A stretch of DNA of 63,699 nt from an uncultured Peptococcaceae bacterium (GCA_937988745.1 CALKAR010000183.1:1-63699); one strand, 5' to 3'; shown: positions 34,177-42,972, counted from the first letter of the stretch. Made by a program: numbers and translations. The notes: a model not told the origin generated them from the letters alone.

Positions 34177-35115
34177 TTAACCCAGAACACTCTCTGCGAT
34201 TCGAAGGAAGTTGCCGCCCATAATCTTCTCAATAACAGCCTGCGAGTGGCCGCGTCTTGCCAACCCTGCCGCGATAGCCTGCATCATACCACAGTCTTGG
34301 AGGCTCTCAGGCACAGCATTGATTCCATCATAGTCGGAGCCCAAGCCTACGCAGTCTGTTCCCCCTACGTTCATTAAATGCTCGATGTGGTTGAGGACAT
34401 CATCAAGCGACGCCTGCCCGCTATCCGTCAAAAATCCAGGGTAAAAATTGACACCGATGACGCCTCCCTTATCAGCTAGTGCTCTAATCTGGCGATCGGT
34501 TAAGTTGCGGCCGTGGTCACGCAGGGCACGGGCGCATGAATGGGATGCAATTATCGGATCAGAGCTTATCTCGAGCACATCCCAGAAACCAGGCTCGTTG
34601 AGATGAGATATGTCAACCAACATACCTAAGCGGTTCATTTCTGCAACGACTTCACGGCCAAATGGACTAAGGCCTCCACTCTGATCGCCTTCAGTTTGTC
34701 CGTTTGCCAAAGCATTACGGTAATTCCAAGTCAGGGTAAGAATGCGAACTCCAAGGCGGTATAAGTTCCGTAAATTGGCCAAGCTCCCCTGAAGTACCTC
34801 TCCACCCTCGACTGCAAGGAGACATGCAATTTTGCCATCCCGATAGATTTTTTGGATTTCACGGCCGCTGCCAGCAAAAGCTAGATAATCAGGGTATTCT
34901 GCAATCATCTCCCAAAAATTATCGATCATCTGCATCGCCCTATGCAGCGCCATACCCTGGTAAAAATCTGGTTCAACAAATACAGCAAATACCTGTGCCG
35001 ACACGCCACCCTGCCGCAGCTTGTCCAGGTTGACATGGCCGTCGGCCTCTTTCAGGCTCTTCCCGCTGTGTACAAGGTGCAGGAGAGTATCTATATGGGC
35101 ATCAAACGTGAACAA
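34177..35115 (-). CDS. Membrane dipeptidase (peptidase family M19)
   Basis: The 312-aa binuclear zinc dipeptidase hydrolyses dipeptides, including those with D-residues. DAHIDTLLHL holds the first His and Asp. LLAVEGGEVL holds the bridging Glu (about residue 110), DISHLNEPGFWDV one later His, ASHSCARAL the other, and GLGSDYDGI the final Asp. No signal peptide is seen, so it is cytosolic despite the family name. TTG 35115 is 5 bases after GGAGGGG, and a longer frame passes through the spoVS terminator. A role in recycling cell-wall peptides is plausible. Confidence 0.9.
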   Translation of the reverse strand: MFTFDAHIDTLLHLVHSGKSLKEADGHVNLDKLRQGGVSAQVFAVFVEPDFYQGMALHRAMQMIDNFWEMIAEYPDYLAFAGSGREIQKIYRDGKIACLLAVEGGEVLQGSLANLRNLYRLGVRILTLTWNYRNALANGQTEGDQSGGLSPFGREVVAEMNRLGMLVDISHLNEPGFWDVLEISSDPIIASHSCARALRDHGRNLTDRQIRALADKGGVIGVNFYPGFLTDSGQASLDDVLNHIEHLMNVGGTDCVGLGSDYDGINAVPESLQDCGMMQAIAAGLARRGHSQAVIEKIMGGNFLRIAESVLG

Positions 35116-35140
35116 CCAAACCCCTCCACTTTCACTTCTA

Positions 35141-35178
35141 TTATTGTGAAAGCCTGCCTGGCTGAGCCAGGCAGGCTT
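35141..35178 (-). terminator. Terminator after spoVS
   Basis: AAGCCTGCCTGGC (35150-35162) and GCCAGGCAGGCTT (35166-35178) make a 13-bp perfect stem with loop TGA. The U-tract is weak (TTTCACAATAA), so partial read-through into the dipeptidase gene is possible. Confidence 0.7.
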
Positions 35179-35182
35179 GTGT

Positions 35183-35443
35183 TCATCGTGGTTCAACAAT
35201 CAACTTAATAGCCGTACGTTCTTCATTGTCAATCATAATGTCGGTAAAAGCAGGAATACATACCAAGTCCATCCCGCTGGGCGCCACAAAGCCCCGTGCG
35301 ATGGCCACCGCTTTAACTGCTTGGTTAAGTGCACCTGCGCCAATAGCCTGAATTTCAGCCCGCCCCCGTTCTCTGAGTACCCCGGCTAAAGCGCCTGCTA
35401 CTGCATTGGGAACAGACTTTGCCGAAACCTTTAATACATCCAT
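35183..35443 (-). CDS. spoVS: Stage V sporulation protein S
   Basis: SpoVS is an 86-residue Alba-like nucleic-acid-binding regulator of spore formation. The sequence VLKVSAKSVPNAVAGALAGV and the GAGALNQAVKAVAIARG block match the family almost throughout. It affects septation and coat formation in Bacillus through an unclear mechanism. AGGAGG precedes the ATG at a standard distance. It lies downstream of ymdB, as in many spore formers. Confidence 0.97.
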   Translation of the reverse strand: MDVLKVSAKSVPNAVAGALAGVLRERGRAEIQAIGAGALNQAVKAVAIARGFVAPSGMDLVCIPAFTDIMIDNEERTAIKLIVEPR

Positions 35444-35531
35444 GTTAGAACCTCCTTTGGTAAAAGCACTACGCGGTTGATTCAGCCATTGCTTAATATA
35501 TATTTAGAGATTTCCTGGTAAATTCCTCTTT

Positions 35532-36308
35532 TCAGATGTTAAAACTATATCTTTCTACGCGATTTACTTTAACAGCGCGACCATTTTCATCCAAATCAAC
35601 CACGATTCCCCACAGCTGAGTGGGTCCTTTTGCCACCTTGAAGCGGGTAGGCATTTGGGTTATGTACTTGGAGATGACTGATTCCGGTTCAACGCCAAGG
35701 ACTCCATGTAAAGGCCCACACATACCCAGATCAGTCACATACGCTGTGCCACCTTCCAAGATGCGCAGATCTGCCGTAGGAACATGAGTGTGGGTTCCGG
35801 CAACGACACTGACGCGGCCATCGAGGTAATAACCCAGCGCGATTTTCTCAGAAGTAGCTTCGGCATGAAAATCTACAATAATATATTTGATACGCTCGGG
35901 AAGGTTCTCTAATATCTGATCCATGGTCCTAAATGGACAATCTAAATCGGACATGAATACCCGCCCGCTCAAGCTTATTACGGCAATAGGAAGCTCCGCA
36001 TGGACAAAAATCCCCTCGCCTGGCACACCTGGAGGATAATTGGCGGGCCGCAGTACGCGGGGTTCAAGTTCAATATATGCAGTCATTTCTTTTTGGTCCC
36101 ATATATGATTGCCGCCAGTGAGTACATCAATGCCGAGGGCAAACAACTCCTCCGCTGTCTTGCGAGTCAATCCAAATCCACCAGCTGCATTTTCGCCATT
36201 TGCGACTACGAAGTCAGGCTTGTATTCTTCGCGAAGCTGGGGCAAAAACTCAGCAGCGATCTTTCGGCCAGGCCTGCCAAAAATATCCCCCAACAGCAGT
36301 ACACGCAT
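35532..36308 (-). CDS. ymdB: YmdB family metallophosphoesterase (TIGR00282)
   Basis: The product has 258 aa with the two-metal phosphoesterase motifs GDIFGRPGR (8-16), NGENAAGGFG (about 37-46), GGNHIWD (about 65-71), DFHAEATSEK and GTHTHVPTAD. In Bacillus YmdB hydrolyses cyclic nucleotides and shifts cells between motility and biofilm programmes. It is encoded near rny and spoVS there too. All metal ligands are present. It lies 9 bases below an unknown gene that separates it from rny. Confidence 0.94.
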   Translation of the reverse strand: MRVLLLGDIFGRPGRKIAAEFLPQLREEYKPDFVVANGENAAGGFGLTRKTAEELFALGIDVLTGGNHIWDQKEMTAYIELEPRVLRPANYPPGVPGEGIFVHAELPIAVISLSGRVFMSDLDCPFRTMDQILENLPERIKYIIVDFHAEATSEKIALGYYLDGRVSVVAGTHTHVPTADLRILEGGTAYVTDLGMCGPLHGVLGVEPESVISKYITQMPTRFKVAKGPTQLWGIVVDLDENGRAVKVNRVERYSFNI

Positions 36309-36317
36309 TTCTCCACC

Positions 36318-36854
36318 TCAACTTCTGACCGGAGTACTGAACACCAGCACCTTCCCCTTTTCGCGGAAACCGGAAAGCTTTTCGTCGCCAAAGCGATCGC
36401 CTGCAGCTAAGAACGACGCAATGCTGTCTTCTTCGTCGAAATAATCTACATCAACGCTGTCCACCAAATCATAGACAACCTTCTCTGGAAAGCTGGTCTG
36501 CACAAGCTCATTGATGAGATTCAATTCCTCATAGCTGAAGCTATCCACGTCCCGCTTAATTTGAAGAATGAGAAGCTCGTCACTGTTCTCATGCTGAATA
36601 GTAGCCAGCTGTGGAATTGGACGTGCAGCTTCTAAACTATGGAATGCCTCTAAGTGCAACTGTGCCCGCTGGACAAACTGCTGCATTTCGTCTAAATTTG
36701 CCCTTTGGAGCAGGTAGACAAGACGCAGAGACCGATCACTCGGCTCATAGTGTACCGCACTGATGTGTGGAAATCTGATGAGCAGTGAAATAAGAAGATT
36801 TACTTGATCTGAACCAATAGTGCTGTATTGCTGTTCGCTCTCAGTACGTTCCAC
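36318..36854 (-). CDS. Unknown protein between rny and ymdB
   Basis: I do not recognise this 178-residue protein. It has no signal peptide or membrane helix. The N-terminal half alternates strands and helices (NLLISLLIRFPHISAVHYEP, then LRLVYLLQ), the centre has a helix with QFVQRAQLHLEAFHSLE, and the C-terminal half is acidic with a VDSVDVDYFDEEDSI patch. It ends KGKVLVFSTPVRS. GTG 36854 has GGAGGAG upstream. It starts about 45 bases after the rny terminator and ends 9 bases before ymdB, so it is probably co-transcribed with ymdB and could modulate either neighbour. That is inference. Confidence 0.6.
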   Translation of the reverse strand: MERTESEQQYSTIGSDQVNLLISLLIRFPHISAVHYEPSDRSLRLVYLLQRANLDEMQQFVQRAQLHLEAFHSLEAARPIPQLATIQHENSDELLILQIKRDVDSFSYEELNLINELVQTSFPEKVVYDLVDSVDVDYFDEEDSIASFLAAGDRFGDEKLSGFREKGKVLVFSTPVRS

Positions 36855-36873
36855 GACAACTCCTCCTGACGTA

Positions 36874-36902
36874 TGGGAAAACCAGGCTAAAAAGCCTGGT
36901 TT
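36874..36902 (-). terminator. Terminator after rny
   Basis: AAACCAGGC (36878-36886) and GCCTGGTTT (36894-36902) form a perfect stem that begins at the rny stop codon, with T3-C3 to the left. The short U-tract may allow read-through. Confidence 0.65.
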
Positions 36903-38461
36903 TATTTAGCGTAATCAACAGCTCGCGTTTCCCTGATCACTGTGACTTTAATTTGGCCGGGATATTCTAGTTCAGACTCAATCTTCTTCACAATCTCCCG
37001 ACTAAGCTGTACCGAACCCGCATCGTCAATCTTATCGGGTTTCACCATGATCCGGACTTCGCGGCCTGCTTGGATAGCGTAGGATTTTTCCACGCCTTCA
37101 AACGAATTCGAAATGTCTTCCAGCTTCTGCAGACGCTTGATGTAGCTCTCTAAAGTTTCTCGACGTGCTCCTGGACGGGCAGCGGAGATTGAGTCAGCCG
37201 CAGCAACCAAAACAGCTTCAACGCTTTGTGGTTCGTAATCACCATGGTGGCAGGCCACCGCGTGGATCACAGCTGGGCTTTCCTTATACTTACGCAGCAG
37301 GTCAATTCCAATTTCGACGTGAGTACCTTCAACCTCATGGTCAACGGCCTTGCCGATGTCATGCAAGAGACCTGCCCTGCGAGCTAACCGTGCATCGACT
37401 CCCAGTTCGGCAGCCATAATGCTGGCCAGATGTGCGACCTCGATAGAGTGTTTCAACACATTCTGACCATAACTCGTCCGGAAATGCAGACGGCCCAGCA
37501 GTCTAACTAGCTCTGGATGGAGACCATGGACGTCAGCTTCTAATGTAGCCTGTTCGCCCATCTCTCTTATAAATGCATCCACCTCTTTGCGTGCTTTCTC
37601 CACCATCTCTTCGATGCGAGCTGGATGGATTCGGCCATCAGCAATGAGTTTTTCCAGAGCAATTCGGGCAATCTCCCGGCGAACTGGATCAAAGCCAGAA
37701 AGAATAACCGCTTCTGGAGTATCATCTATAATCAGATCGATGCCCGTAAGAGTCTCAAGTGCTCTAATGTTGCGCCCTTCGCGGCCGATGATGCGTCCCT
37801 TCATATCATCGTTCGGCAAGTTCACCACTGATACTGTAGTTTCTGCTACATGATCTGCAGCCGTACGCTGAATAGCTAAGGAAATGATGTTGCGAGCACG
37901 TTTCTCAGCTTCTTCTTTAGCTTCAGTTTCAATTTCACGAATCATAATGGCGGTCTCATGTCTGATCTCGTCTTCGACAGTCTTGAGAATCAGTTCCCGG
38001 GCCTGCTCAGAAGTCAGTCCCGACAGCCGCTCTAATTCCTGACGCTGTGCTTCCAACGTTGCTTCAATTTCGGCCCGCAGCTGGTCGGTTTCCCGTTCCC
38101 GGCGCTGAAGACTCGCCTCTCGCCGTTCAAGGGCTTCACTCTTACGGTCCAGAGATTCTTCTTTCTGCACTAAACGTCTTTCAAGCTGCTGCAGCTCACT
38201 GCGTCTCTCGCGCCCTTCCCGTTCTTGGTCGGCCCGGAGCTTATGGATTTCTTCCTTAGCTTCGAGCAGCGCTTCACGCTTCATGGCTTCGGCGTCTTTT
38301 TCTGCTTCCTGCAGGATGCGTTTTGCTTCTTCTTCGGCGGAACCAATAACCGCTTCTGCTAAACGCTTCCGAATTAGGTAACCACCAAGGCCAAAAACCG
38401 CAGCAACGATCACGTATTTCAATATTTCAAGAATCAGCTCGATATGTTTCACCTCCCACAC
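36902..38461 (-). CDS. rny: Ribonuclease Y
   Basis: RNase Y is the membrane-tethered endoribonuclease that starts mRNA decay in Bacillota. The chain of up to 519 aa has an N-terminal helix (about 9-28), a long coiled coil rich in Glu, Arg and Lys (about 35-195), a KH domain with GRIIGREGRNIRALETLTG (about 215-233), and an HD domain with GLLHDIGKAVDHEVEGTH (about 363-380). The only in-frame canonical start, GTG 38461, overlaps the perfect GGGAGGTG site itself. Proper spacing instead points to an ATC or CTG codon 6-8 codons later. The true start is thus uncertain, with a possible non-canonical codon. Confidence 0.93.
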   Translation of the reverse strand: MWEVKHIELILEILKYVIVAAVFGLGGYLIRKRLAEAVIGSAEEEAKRILQEAEKDAEAMKREALLEAKEEIHKLRADQEREGRERRSELQQLERRLVQKEESLDRKSEALERREASLQRRERETDQLRAEIEATLEAQRQELERLSGLTSEQARELILKTVEDEIRHETAIMIREIETEAKEEAEKRARNIISLAIQRTAADHVAETTVSVVNLPNDDMKGRIIGREGRNIRALETLTGIDLIIDDTPEAVILSGFDPVRREIARIALEKLIADGRIHPARIEEMVEKARKEVDAFIREMGEQATLEADVHGLHPELVRLLGRLHFRTSYGQNVLKHSIEVAHLASIMAAELGVDARLARRAGLLHDIGKAVDHEVEGTHVEIGIDLLRKYKESPAVIHAVACHHGDYEPQSVEAVLVAAADSISAARPGARRETLESYIKRLQKLEDISNSFEGVEKSYAIQAGREVRIMVKPDKIDDAGSVQLSREIVKKIESELEYPGQIKVTVIRETRAVDYAK

Positions 38462-38470
38462 AAAGAATTT

Positions 38471-38500
38471 TAGAAAAGAAAGCCGAGTTGAAACTCGGCC
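38471..38500 (-). terminator. Terminator after recX
   Basis: GCCGAGTT (38482-38489) pairs with AACTCGGC (38492-38499) around a 2-base loop that probably opens to four. Leftward it is followed by TTTCTTTTC. It ends the recA-recX unit. Confidence 0.75.
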
Positions 38501-38604
38501 TTACTCCGTGTGCGTAGACCTTTTCCAAGCTTTTTTCAGCAGCAATTCCGTGAGTTTCAATCAGGAAACATAGCTGTTGAGCACTACCTTAAGCTCTCTT
38601 AATT

Positions 38605-39069
38605 TTATTCTATTGGTAGATCACTGTCAAGTACTTGCTCCACTGCCGCGCGAGCTGTCTGCCAGGGAAAACCGCGTCGTTCCAACAAGCCATAAGCCCT
38701 TCTCAAGCGTACGTCACGGCTGAGCCGCATCAAGGATGGTGCCCTGCTCTCTAGGAGCCTTCTTGCCAACTCCAGTTCTTCCTCTGGGCTGTTCATCACC
38801 AGCTCGACAATCTCCTGCGAAATTCCTTTAGCATAAAGCTCCCGGCGAAGGCCTAGGTTTCCCGTAGGCCGCAGGCGGTTTCGCTGTTCTACGTAGTTGC
38901 GCGCAAAACGTTCATCGTTCACAAAATCCATTTCCTGCAGATACTCCAGGACCTCATCTACAACTGCTTCATCGTAATCAGAAGTCAGCCGAGTACGCAG
39001 TTCATGAACTGTCCGATCGCGCACAGTTAGAAGACGAATTGCCTTCTTTTTTGCTAGACTTGCATCCAC
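38605..39069 (-). CDS. recX: Regulatory protein RecX
   Basis: RecX binds RecA filaments and limits or modulates their activity. The 154-aa protein has three helical repeats of the RecX type, including RTVHELRTRLTSDYDEAVVDEVLEYLQEMDFVNDERFARNYVEQ (in parts, about 18-62) and the GFPWQTARAAVE end. It begins 2 bases after the recA stop, so the two are translated as a unit, as in many bacteria. The GTG start is used. Confidence 0.94.
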   Translation of the reverse strand: MDASLAKKKAIRLLTVRDRTVHELRTRLTSDYDEAVVDEVLEYLQEMDFVNDERFARNYVEQRNRLRPTGNLGLRRELYAKGISQEIVELVMNSPEEELELARRLLESRAPSLMRLSRDVRLRRAYGLLERRGFPWQTARAAVEQVLDSDLPIE

Positions 39070-39071
39070 GT

Positions 39072-40112
39072 TTACTCTGCACCCGCGCCTTCCTCAGATT
39101 TTTGTTCAGCTGCTTCATCTGCTGGGAGCAATCCCTTCGCTTCGCGGACTTTCTGCTCCAACTCAGCCATGAGTTCAGGGTTCTGGCGGAGAAATTCTTT
39201 CGCGTTTTCGCGCCCTTGTCCTAGACGAATATCACCATATGAGTACCAGGCACCGCTCTTGTTCACGATGTCAAGGCCGCTGGCAATATCTAGAATATCG
39301 CCCTCCTTGGAAATCCCGAACCCATACATGATATCAAATTCTGCTTCTTTGAAGGGCGGTGCCACTTTGTTTTTCAACACTCTCACTCGAGTACGGTTGC
39401 CCACCATTTCGGTGCCCTGTTTAATAGTTTCAATACGCCGGATATCCAAGCGAACCGAGGCATAGAACTTCAGAGCTCTACCTCCAGGGGTAGTCTCTGG
39501 GTTGCCAAACATAACGCCAACTTTTTCCCGCAACTGGTTTGTAAAGATTACCGTACAGCTCGATTTGTTAATAGCTCCGGTGAGCTTCCGAAGAGCTTGT
39601 GACATAAGACGCGCCTGCAGGCCTACATGCTGGTCGCCCATCTCGCCCTCGATCTCTGCCCGCGGTACTAAAGCGGCCACGGAGTCTACAACGACAACAT
39701 CAACAGCACCGCTTCGGACAAGGTGTTCCGCAATTTCTAAAGCCTGTTCCGCATGGTCAGGCTGAGAAATTAAGAGATTATCGATATCTACACCGAGCTT
39801 GCGGGCATACATCGGATCTAGGGCGTGCTCGGCGTCGATCATGGCTGCAATACCGCCTGCCTTCTGTGCTTCAGCAATTATGTGCAGAGTTAGAGTGGTT
39901 TTTCCAGATGATTCTGGCCCGTAAATCTCTACGATTCTGCCTCGAGGAATCCCACCCACCCCGAGAGCTAGATCTAAGGAAAGAGAACCAGTGGGAATAA
40001 CCTCGATTCCCTGCGCCGAACTGGCCTCACCAAGTTTCATGATAGAACCCTTACCAAACTGTTTTTCAATCTGCAGTACCGCTGTTTCCAACGCCCTGAG
40101 TTTATCTGACAT
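39072..40112 (-). CDS. recA: Recombinase RecA
   Basis: RecA is the strand-exchange ATPase and the co-protease for LexA. The product of 346 aa shows Walker A GPESSGKT (65-72), the MAW-like catalytic region around EQALEIAEHL and VVVVDSVAALVPRAEIEGE, L2 loop FTNQLREKVGVMFGNPETTPGGRALKFYAS, and an acidic C-terminal tail. ATG 40112 follows AGGAGAT and gives the family N-terminus. A frame reading further upstream would cross a LexA-like box and a terminator. It is the first gene of a recA-recX unit and shares its locality with cinA. Confidence 0.98.
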   Translation of the reverse strand: MSDKLRALETAVLQIEKQFGKGSIMKLGEASSAQGIEVIPTGSLSLDLALGVGGIPRGRIVEIYGPESSGKTTLTLHIIAEAQKAGGIAAMIDAEHALDPMYARKLGVDIDNLLISQPDHAEQALEIAEHLVRSGAVDVVVVDSVAALVPRAEIEGEMGDQHVGLQARLMSQALRKLTGAINKSSCTVIFTNQLREKVGVMFGNPETTPGGRALKFYASVRLDIRRIETIKQGTEMVGNRTRVRVLKNKVAPPFKEAEFDIMYGFGISKEGDILDIASGLDIVNKSGAWYSYGDIRLGQGRENAKEFLRQNPELMAELEQKVREAKGLLPADEAAEQKSEEGAGAE

Positions 40113-40134
40113 TCTTTCATCTCCTTCCCAAAAA

Positions 40135-40148
40135 GAAACATGTGTTCG
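40135..40148 (-). promoter_or_regulatory. LexA (DinR)-type operator of recA
   Basis: Read leftward the site is CGAAC-ACAT-GTTTC, matching the Bacillus LexA consensus CGAACNNNNGTTYG at all but the last base. It lies 23 bases before the recA ATG, between the ribosome site and the upstream terminator, where a bound repressor would block the promoter or early elongation. Confidence 0.75.
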
Positions 40149-40160
40149 ATCACTAGTTAC

Positions 40161-40206
40161 AGAAAAAGGGAAAAGCCGCTGACCACCACTTACCAGCGAT
40201 TTTCCC
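40161..40206 (-). terminator. Terminator or attenuator between the phosphoesterase gene and recA
   Basis: GGGAAAA..CGCTG (40168-40181) pairs with CAGCG.TTTTCCC (40194-40206), with T5 to the left. It ends the 40255-41697 gene, but it lies so near recA that the recA promoter must overlap it or lie upstream of it, which would make it an attenuator. Confidence 0.7.
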
Positions 40207-40254
40207 CCTTGGAGCGAAAACCTCACACAAACGTCACGATGGTGGTTACGTGAA

Positions 40255-41697
40255 CTACGGACTTGTTTCGACATTATTCCCCCGATTCCTGCCCGCCTCC
40301 GTAAATGTTCGCTGCAGTGAAAACCCCGAACCTAGACCAGCAACATTCACCCCATCAACTGCCACAAGCTGCAGGCGTCCGGTCTCATCGCGAGAATAAT
40401 GCAGCAGAGCCAGGCTGTAAGGATGTGGCTCTTGTGATTGGAATCCGCGAATACCTGCTGCCCCAGTGGTTCCTGCATTTATGTAAAAGGTTCCTTCCCT
40501 CTCTTCAATACCAAGCGCATGGCTGTGACCAAATAATACAACCGGAAAAAGGCCAGGCTCGATCTGCTGGGCAATGCGGTGATTGTGGAGCATAAAGATG
40601 TCTGGGCGGTCATCTACACCTGCCCAACTCTCGTTAATGCGTTGAGCTATCGCTGCCAGTTCATCTAGACCAGCAGGCTGTGGTGAATAATCAAACGCGG
40701 CAGGATCTCCAATGCCTGCTATGCGCAGCCCCATCACTTCCTGCTCTCCGTCTTCTACCAGAACCACATTAGGAGTCTGCCGCATACGTTCCACCACATC
40801 GGGAGAATCATGATTACCTGTGGCAAATACATACGGTATACCCAGCTGCATAATGCGACGAGTAATTTCCGCCTCTAATTCGGTCCCCCAGTCTGTCAAG
40901 TCGCCTGTATCGATTATAAAACTAACGGGAAAGCTCCCGATTACCTGGTAAACAAAGTCGAACGCCACCGGGTTGTTGTGAATGTCAGACACGTGCAGGA
41001 CAAGCAGGTCAACATTTCCCAAGCTGATCTGGCCGATATTTTCTAAACTGGAAAACACCGCATAGAGATTGCCCGCCACAGTCTGAATCTGTTTACCGAG
41101 TTCTTCGACCCGCCCTAAGCTTTCTTGAACAAGTTCAAACATCCAAGGGGCCGCTTCGATAATTCCATTGTATTGAGGATGCGTAAAGGCATTGGCGTCA
41201 TACGTAAAATACGTCAGACCGAAGGCCAAAATTACTACAAATGCCCCAGTTACCACTGCTAAGCCCAGGCTAGATATCCTTCGAATACCTCCCACCCAGG
41301 CTCCCACAAGCGCTCCAAGGGAGCCGAGAAGAACCAAGCGCACGAGATGCATGATGGCGATCCGCACCACCCACTCATCGACCATGTGGATTACAGTCTC
41401 CAGGTTATCAGGAGAGGAAAATACGATAGCCCTGAGAATAGCCAGGTCAATGCTCTGGAGAGATACCGTAAGCTGAACAGGAATAGGATGAGTGAGCGCG
41501 CTGATCGACCCCACTGGGGGAAGGACAAAGCGCGTTAGTCCGGGCAGGCCCAAAGTCGCGTCGAGTTCAATTACAAATGACACCGCTTCGTAGCTTGCTC
41601 GAGAAAACAGATTTGTAAAGACAATCGCACCTATAATAACACTTAGAGCCGGCAGAAATCTTCTCCGGCTCGCAAAACGTTCGTTACTCTTCGTCAT
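40255..41697 (-). CDS. Membrane-anchored metallophosphoesterase
   Basis: The 480-aa protein has an N-terminal membrane part with a helix at about 15-33, a non-cytoplasmic loop, and two further helices at about 113-138 and 146-168. Next comes a linker, and then a calcineurin-like phosphoesterase domain from about residue 230. The metal motifs are all there: HVSDIHNN, IDTGDLTDWG, ATGNHDS and FGHSHAL. Topology predicts the catalytic domain outside the cytoplasm. The substrate is unknown. The stop is about 50 bases upstream of the strong hairpin that precedes recA, and cinA ends 26 bases before its start. Confidence 0.82.
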   Translation of the reverse strand: MTKSNERFASRRRFLPALSVIIGAIVFTNLFSRASYEAVSFVIELDATLGLPGLTRFVLPPVGSISALTHPIPVQLTVSLQSIDLAILRAIVFSSPDNLETVIHMVDEWVVRIAIMHLVRLVLLGSLGALVGAWVGGIRRISSLGLAVVTGAFVVILAFGLTYFTYDANAFTHPQYNGIIEAAPWMFELVQESLGRVEELGKQIQTVAGNLYAVFSSLENIGQISLGNVDLLVLHVSDIHNNPVAFDFVYQVIGSFPVSFIIDTGDLTDWGTELEAEITRRIMQLGIPYVFATGNHDSPDVVERMRQTPNVVLVEDGEQEVMGLRIAGIGDPAAFDYSPQPAGLDELAAIAQRINESWAGVDDRPDIFMLHNHRIAQQIEPGLFPVVLFGHSHALGIEEREGTFYINAGTTGAAGIRGFQSQEPHPYSLALLHYSRDETGRLQLVAVDGVNVAGLGSGFSLQRTFTEAGRNRGNNVETSP

Positions 41698-41723
41698 ACC
41701 GTCCTCCCCCAGAGGTCGGAACT

Positions 41724-42962
41724 TTATCGCACTGCTTTCCAGAGCAGAGTCAAAGCAGCTTGTGCTGACCGCTGTTTGATCTGTTCTCTAGAACCTGAAA
41801 ACCGATACCGTTCTACTATAGTATCCCCTGGAGTTGCTAGACTGATGTACACCAGCCCGACAGGTTTTTCTTTAGAACCTCCGCCTGGACCGGCAATTCC
41901 AGTGATGGCCAAACCGAAGTCTGCCCCCGATTTCCGGCGGGCCCCCTCAGCCATTTGACGCGCTGTCTGAGGACTGACAGCTCCATACTGTTTGATAGTG
42001 TCTTCATTAACCCCAAGATCAGTGATCTTCGCAGCGTTGCTGTAAACTACATAACCGCGGACGAAATATTCTGAGCTCCCGGGTACATTGGTAATGCGGT
42101 GCCCCACCAGCCCTCCAGTGCATGATTCCGCCAGCGCCAAAGTGCGGTGCTGACTGCGCAGCCGTTCACCTACCACCTCTTCTAGAGACTGACCGCTCGT
42201 GCTATATAGGTATTCTGCTGTACGGACTGCTATCTCCCGGGCAACAGGCTCAATTAAGGCGTCGGCCTTCTCCACGCTCGAAGCCCTAGCAGTCAAACGG
42301 ATGCGGACTGCTCCGCGAGAAGCGTACGGTGCCACCGTTGGATTAGTCTGAGCCTTGATGATATCCTTCACCAATTCCTCCAGCGCTGATTCGCCAATTC
42401 CTGTAAAACTCAAGTTGCGAGTCACAATAACATCTTGCTGGAATTTGTTCTGCAGATAAGGCAGCAGGCTCTCTTCAAACATAGCCTCCATTTCCACAGG
42501 AACCCCCGGCAGCGCCGCGATCGCTTTACCATTGTATTCTAAGATAAAGCCAGGGGCTGTACCTCTAGAGTTCGGCAATGCTTGGGCACTCTGCGGCAGA
42601 TACGCCTGTTTACGATTGCTGCTCGGCATCTGACCTTCACCGTAGCGGTGCCGAAAGTAGTTTTCGATCACATGCAGAGCATCTTCGTCGAGAACAAGCG
42701 GTCGGTTCGTTACAGCAGCCACCGCCTCCCGTGTTAGATCATCATCAGTAGGTCCGAGCCCTCCGCTGATGATTACCAGATCTGAACGAGAAAGAGCCCG
42801 CGAAAGGGTTTCGATAATGCGTATCCAGTTGTCTCCTACTGTTGACTTATAATATAAGTTGATGCCGCACTCGGATAACCGCTGTGCGAGAAACTGAGCA
42901 TTCGTGTCAACAATTTCGCCTAAGAGCAGTTCTGTTCCTATAATTACCAATTCTGCCTGCAT
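41724..42962 (-). CDS. cinA: CinA family protein (competence/damage-inducible; nucleotide amidase)
   Basis: Two domains are present. The N-terminal MoaB/CinA-like domain (about 1-170) has ELVIIGTELLLGEIVDTNAQFLAQRL and ISGGLGPTDDDLTREAVA. The C-terminal CinA domain (about 250-410) has ALAESCTGGLVGHRIT and GIAGPGGG, which houses the nicotinamide-mononucleotide deamidase site in related enzymes. The length of 412 aa is standard. CinA is often beside recA and co-induced in competence. Here a phosphoesterase gene lies between them. The ATG has GAGAAGG upstream. Confidence 0.94.
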   Translation of the reverse strand: MQAELVIIGTELLLGEIVDTNAQFLAQRLSECGINLYYKSTVGDNWIRIIETLSRALSRSDLVIISGGLGPTDDDLTREAVAAVTNRPLVLDEDALHVIENYFRHRYGEGQMPSSNRKQAYLPQSAQALPNSRGTAPGFILEYNGKAIAALPGVPVEMEAMFEESLLPYLQNKFQQDVIVTRNLSFTGIGESALEELVKDIIKAQTNPTVAPYASRGAVRIRLTARASSVEKADALIEPVAREIAVRTAEYLYSTSGQSLEEVVGERLRSQHRTLALAESCTGGLVGHRITNVPGSSEYFVRGYVVYSNAAKITDLGVNEDTIKQYGAVSPQTARQMAEGARRKSGADFGLAITGIAGPGGGSKEKPVGLVYISLATPGDTIVERYRFSGSREQIKQRSAQAALTLLWKAVR

Positions 42963-42972
42963 GCCTTCTCAC

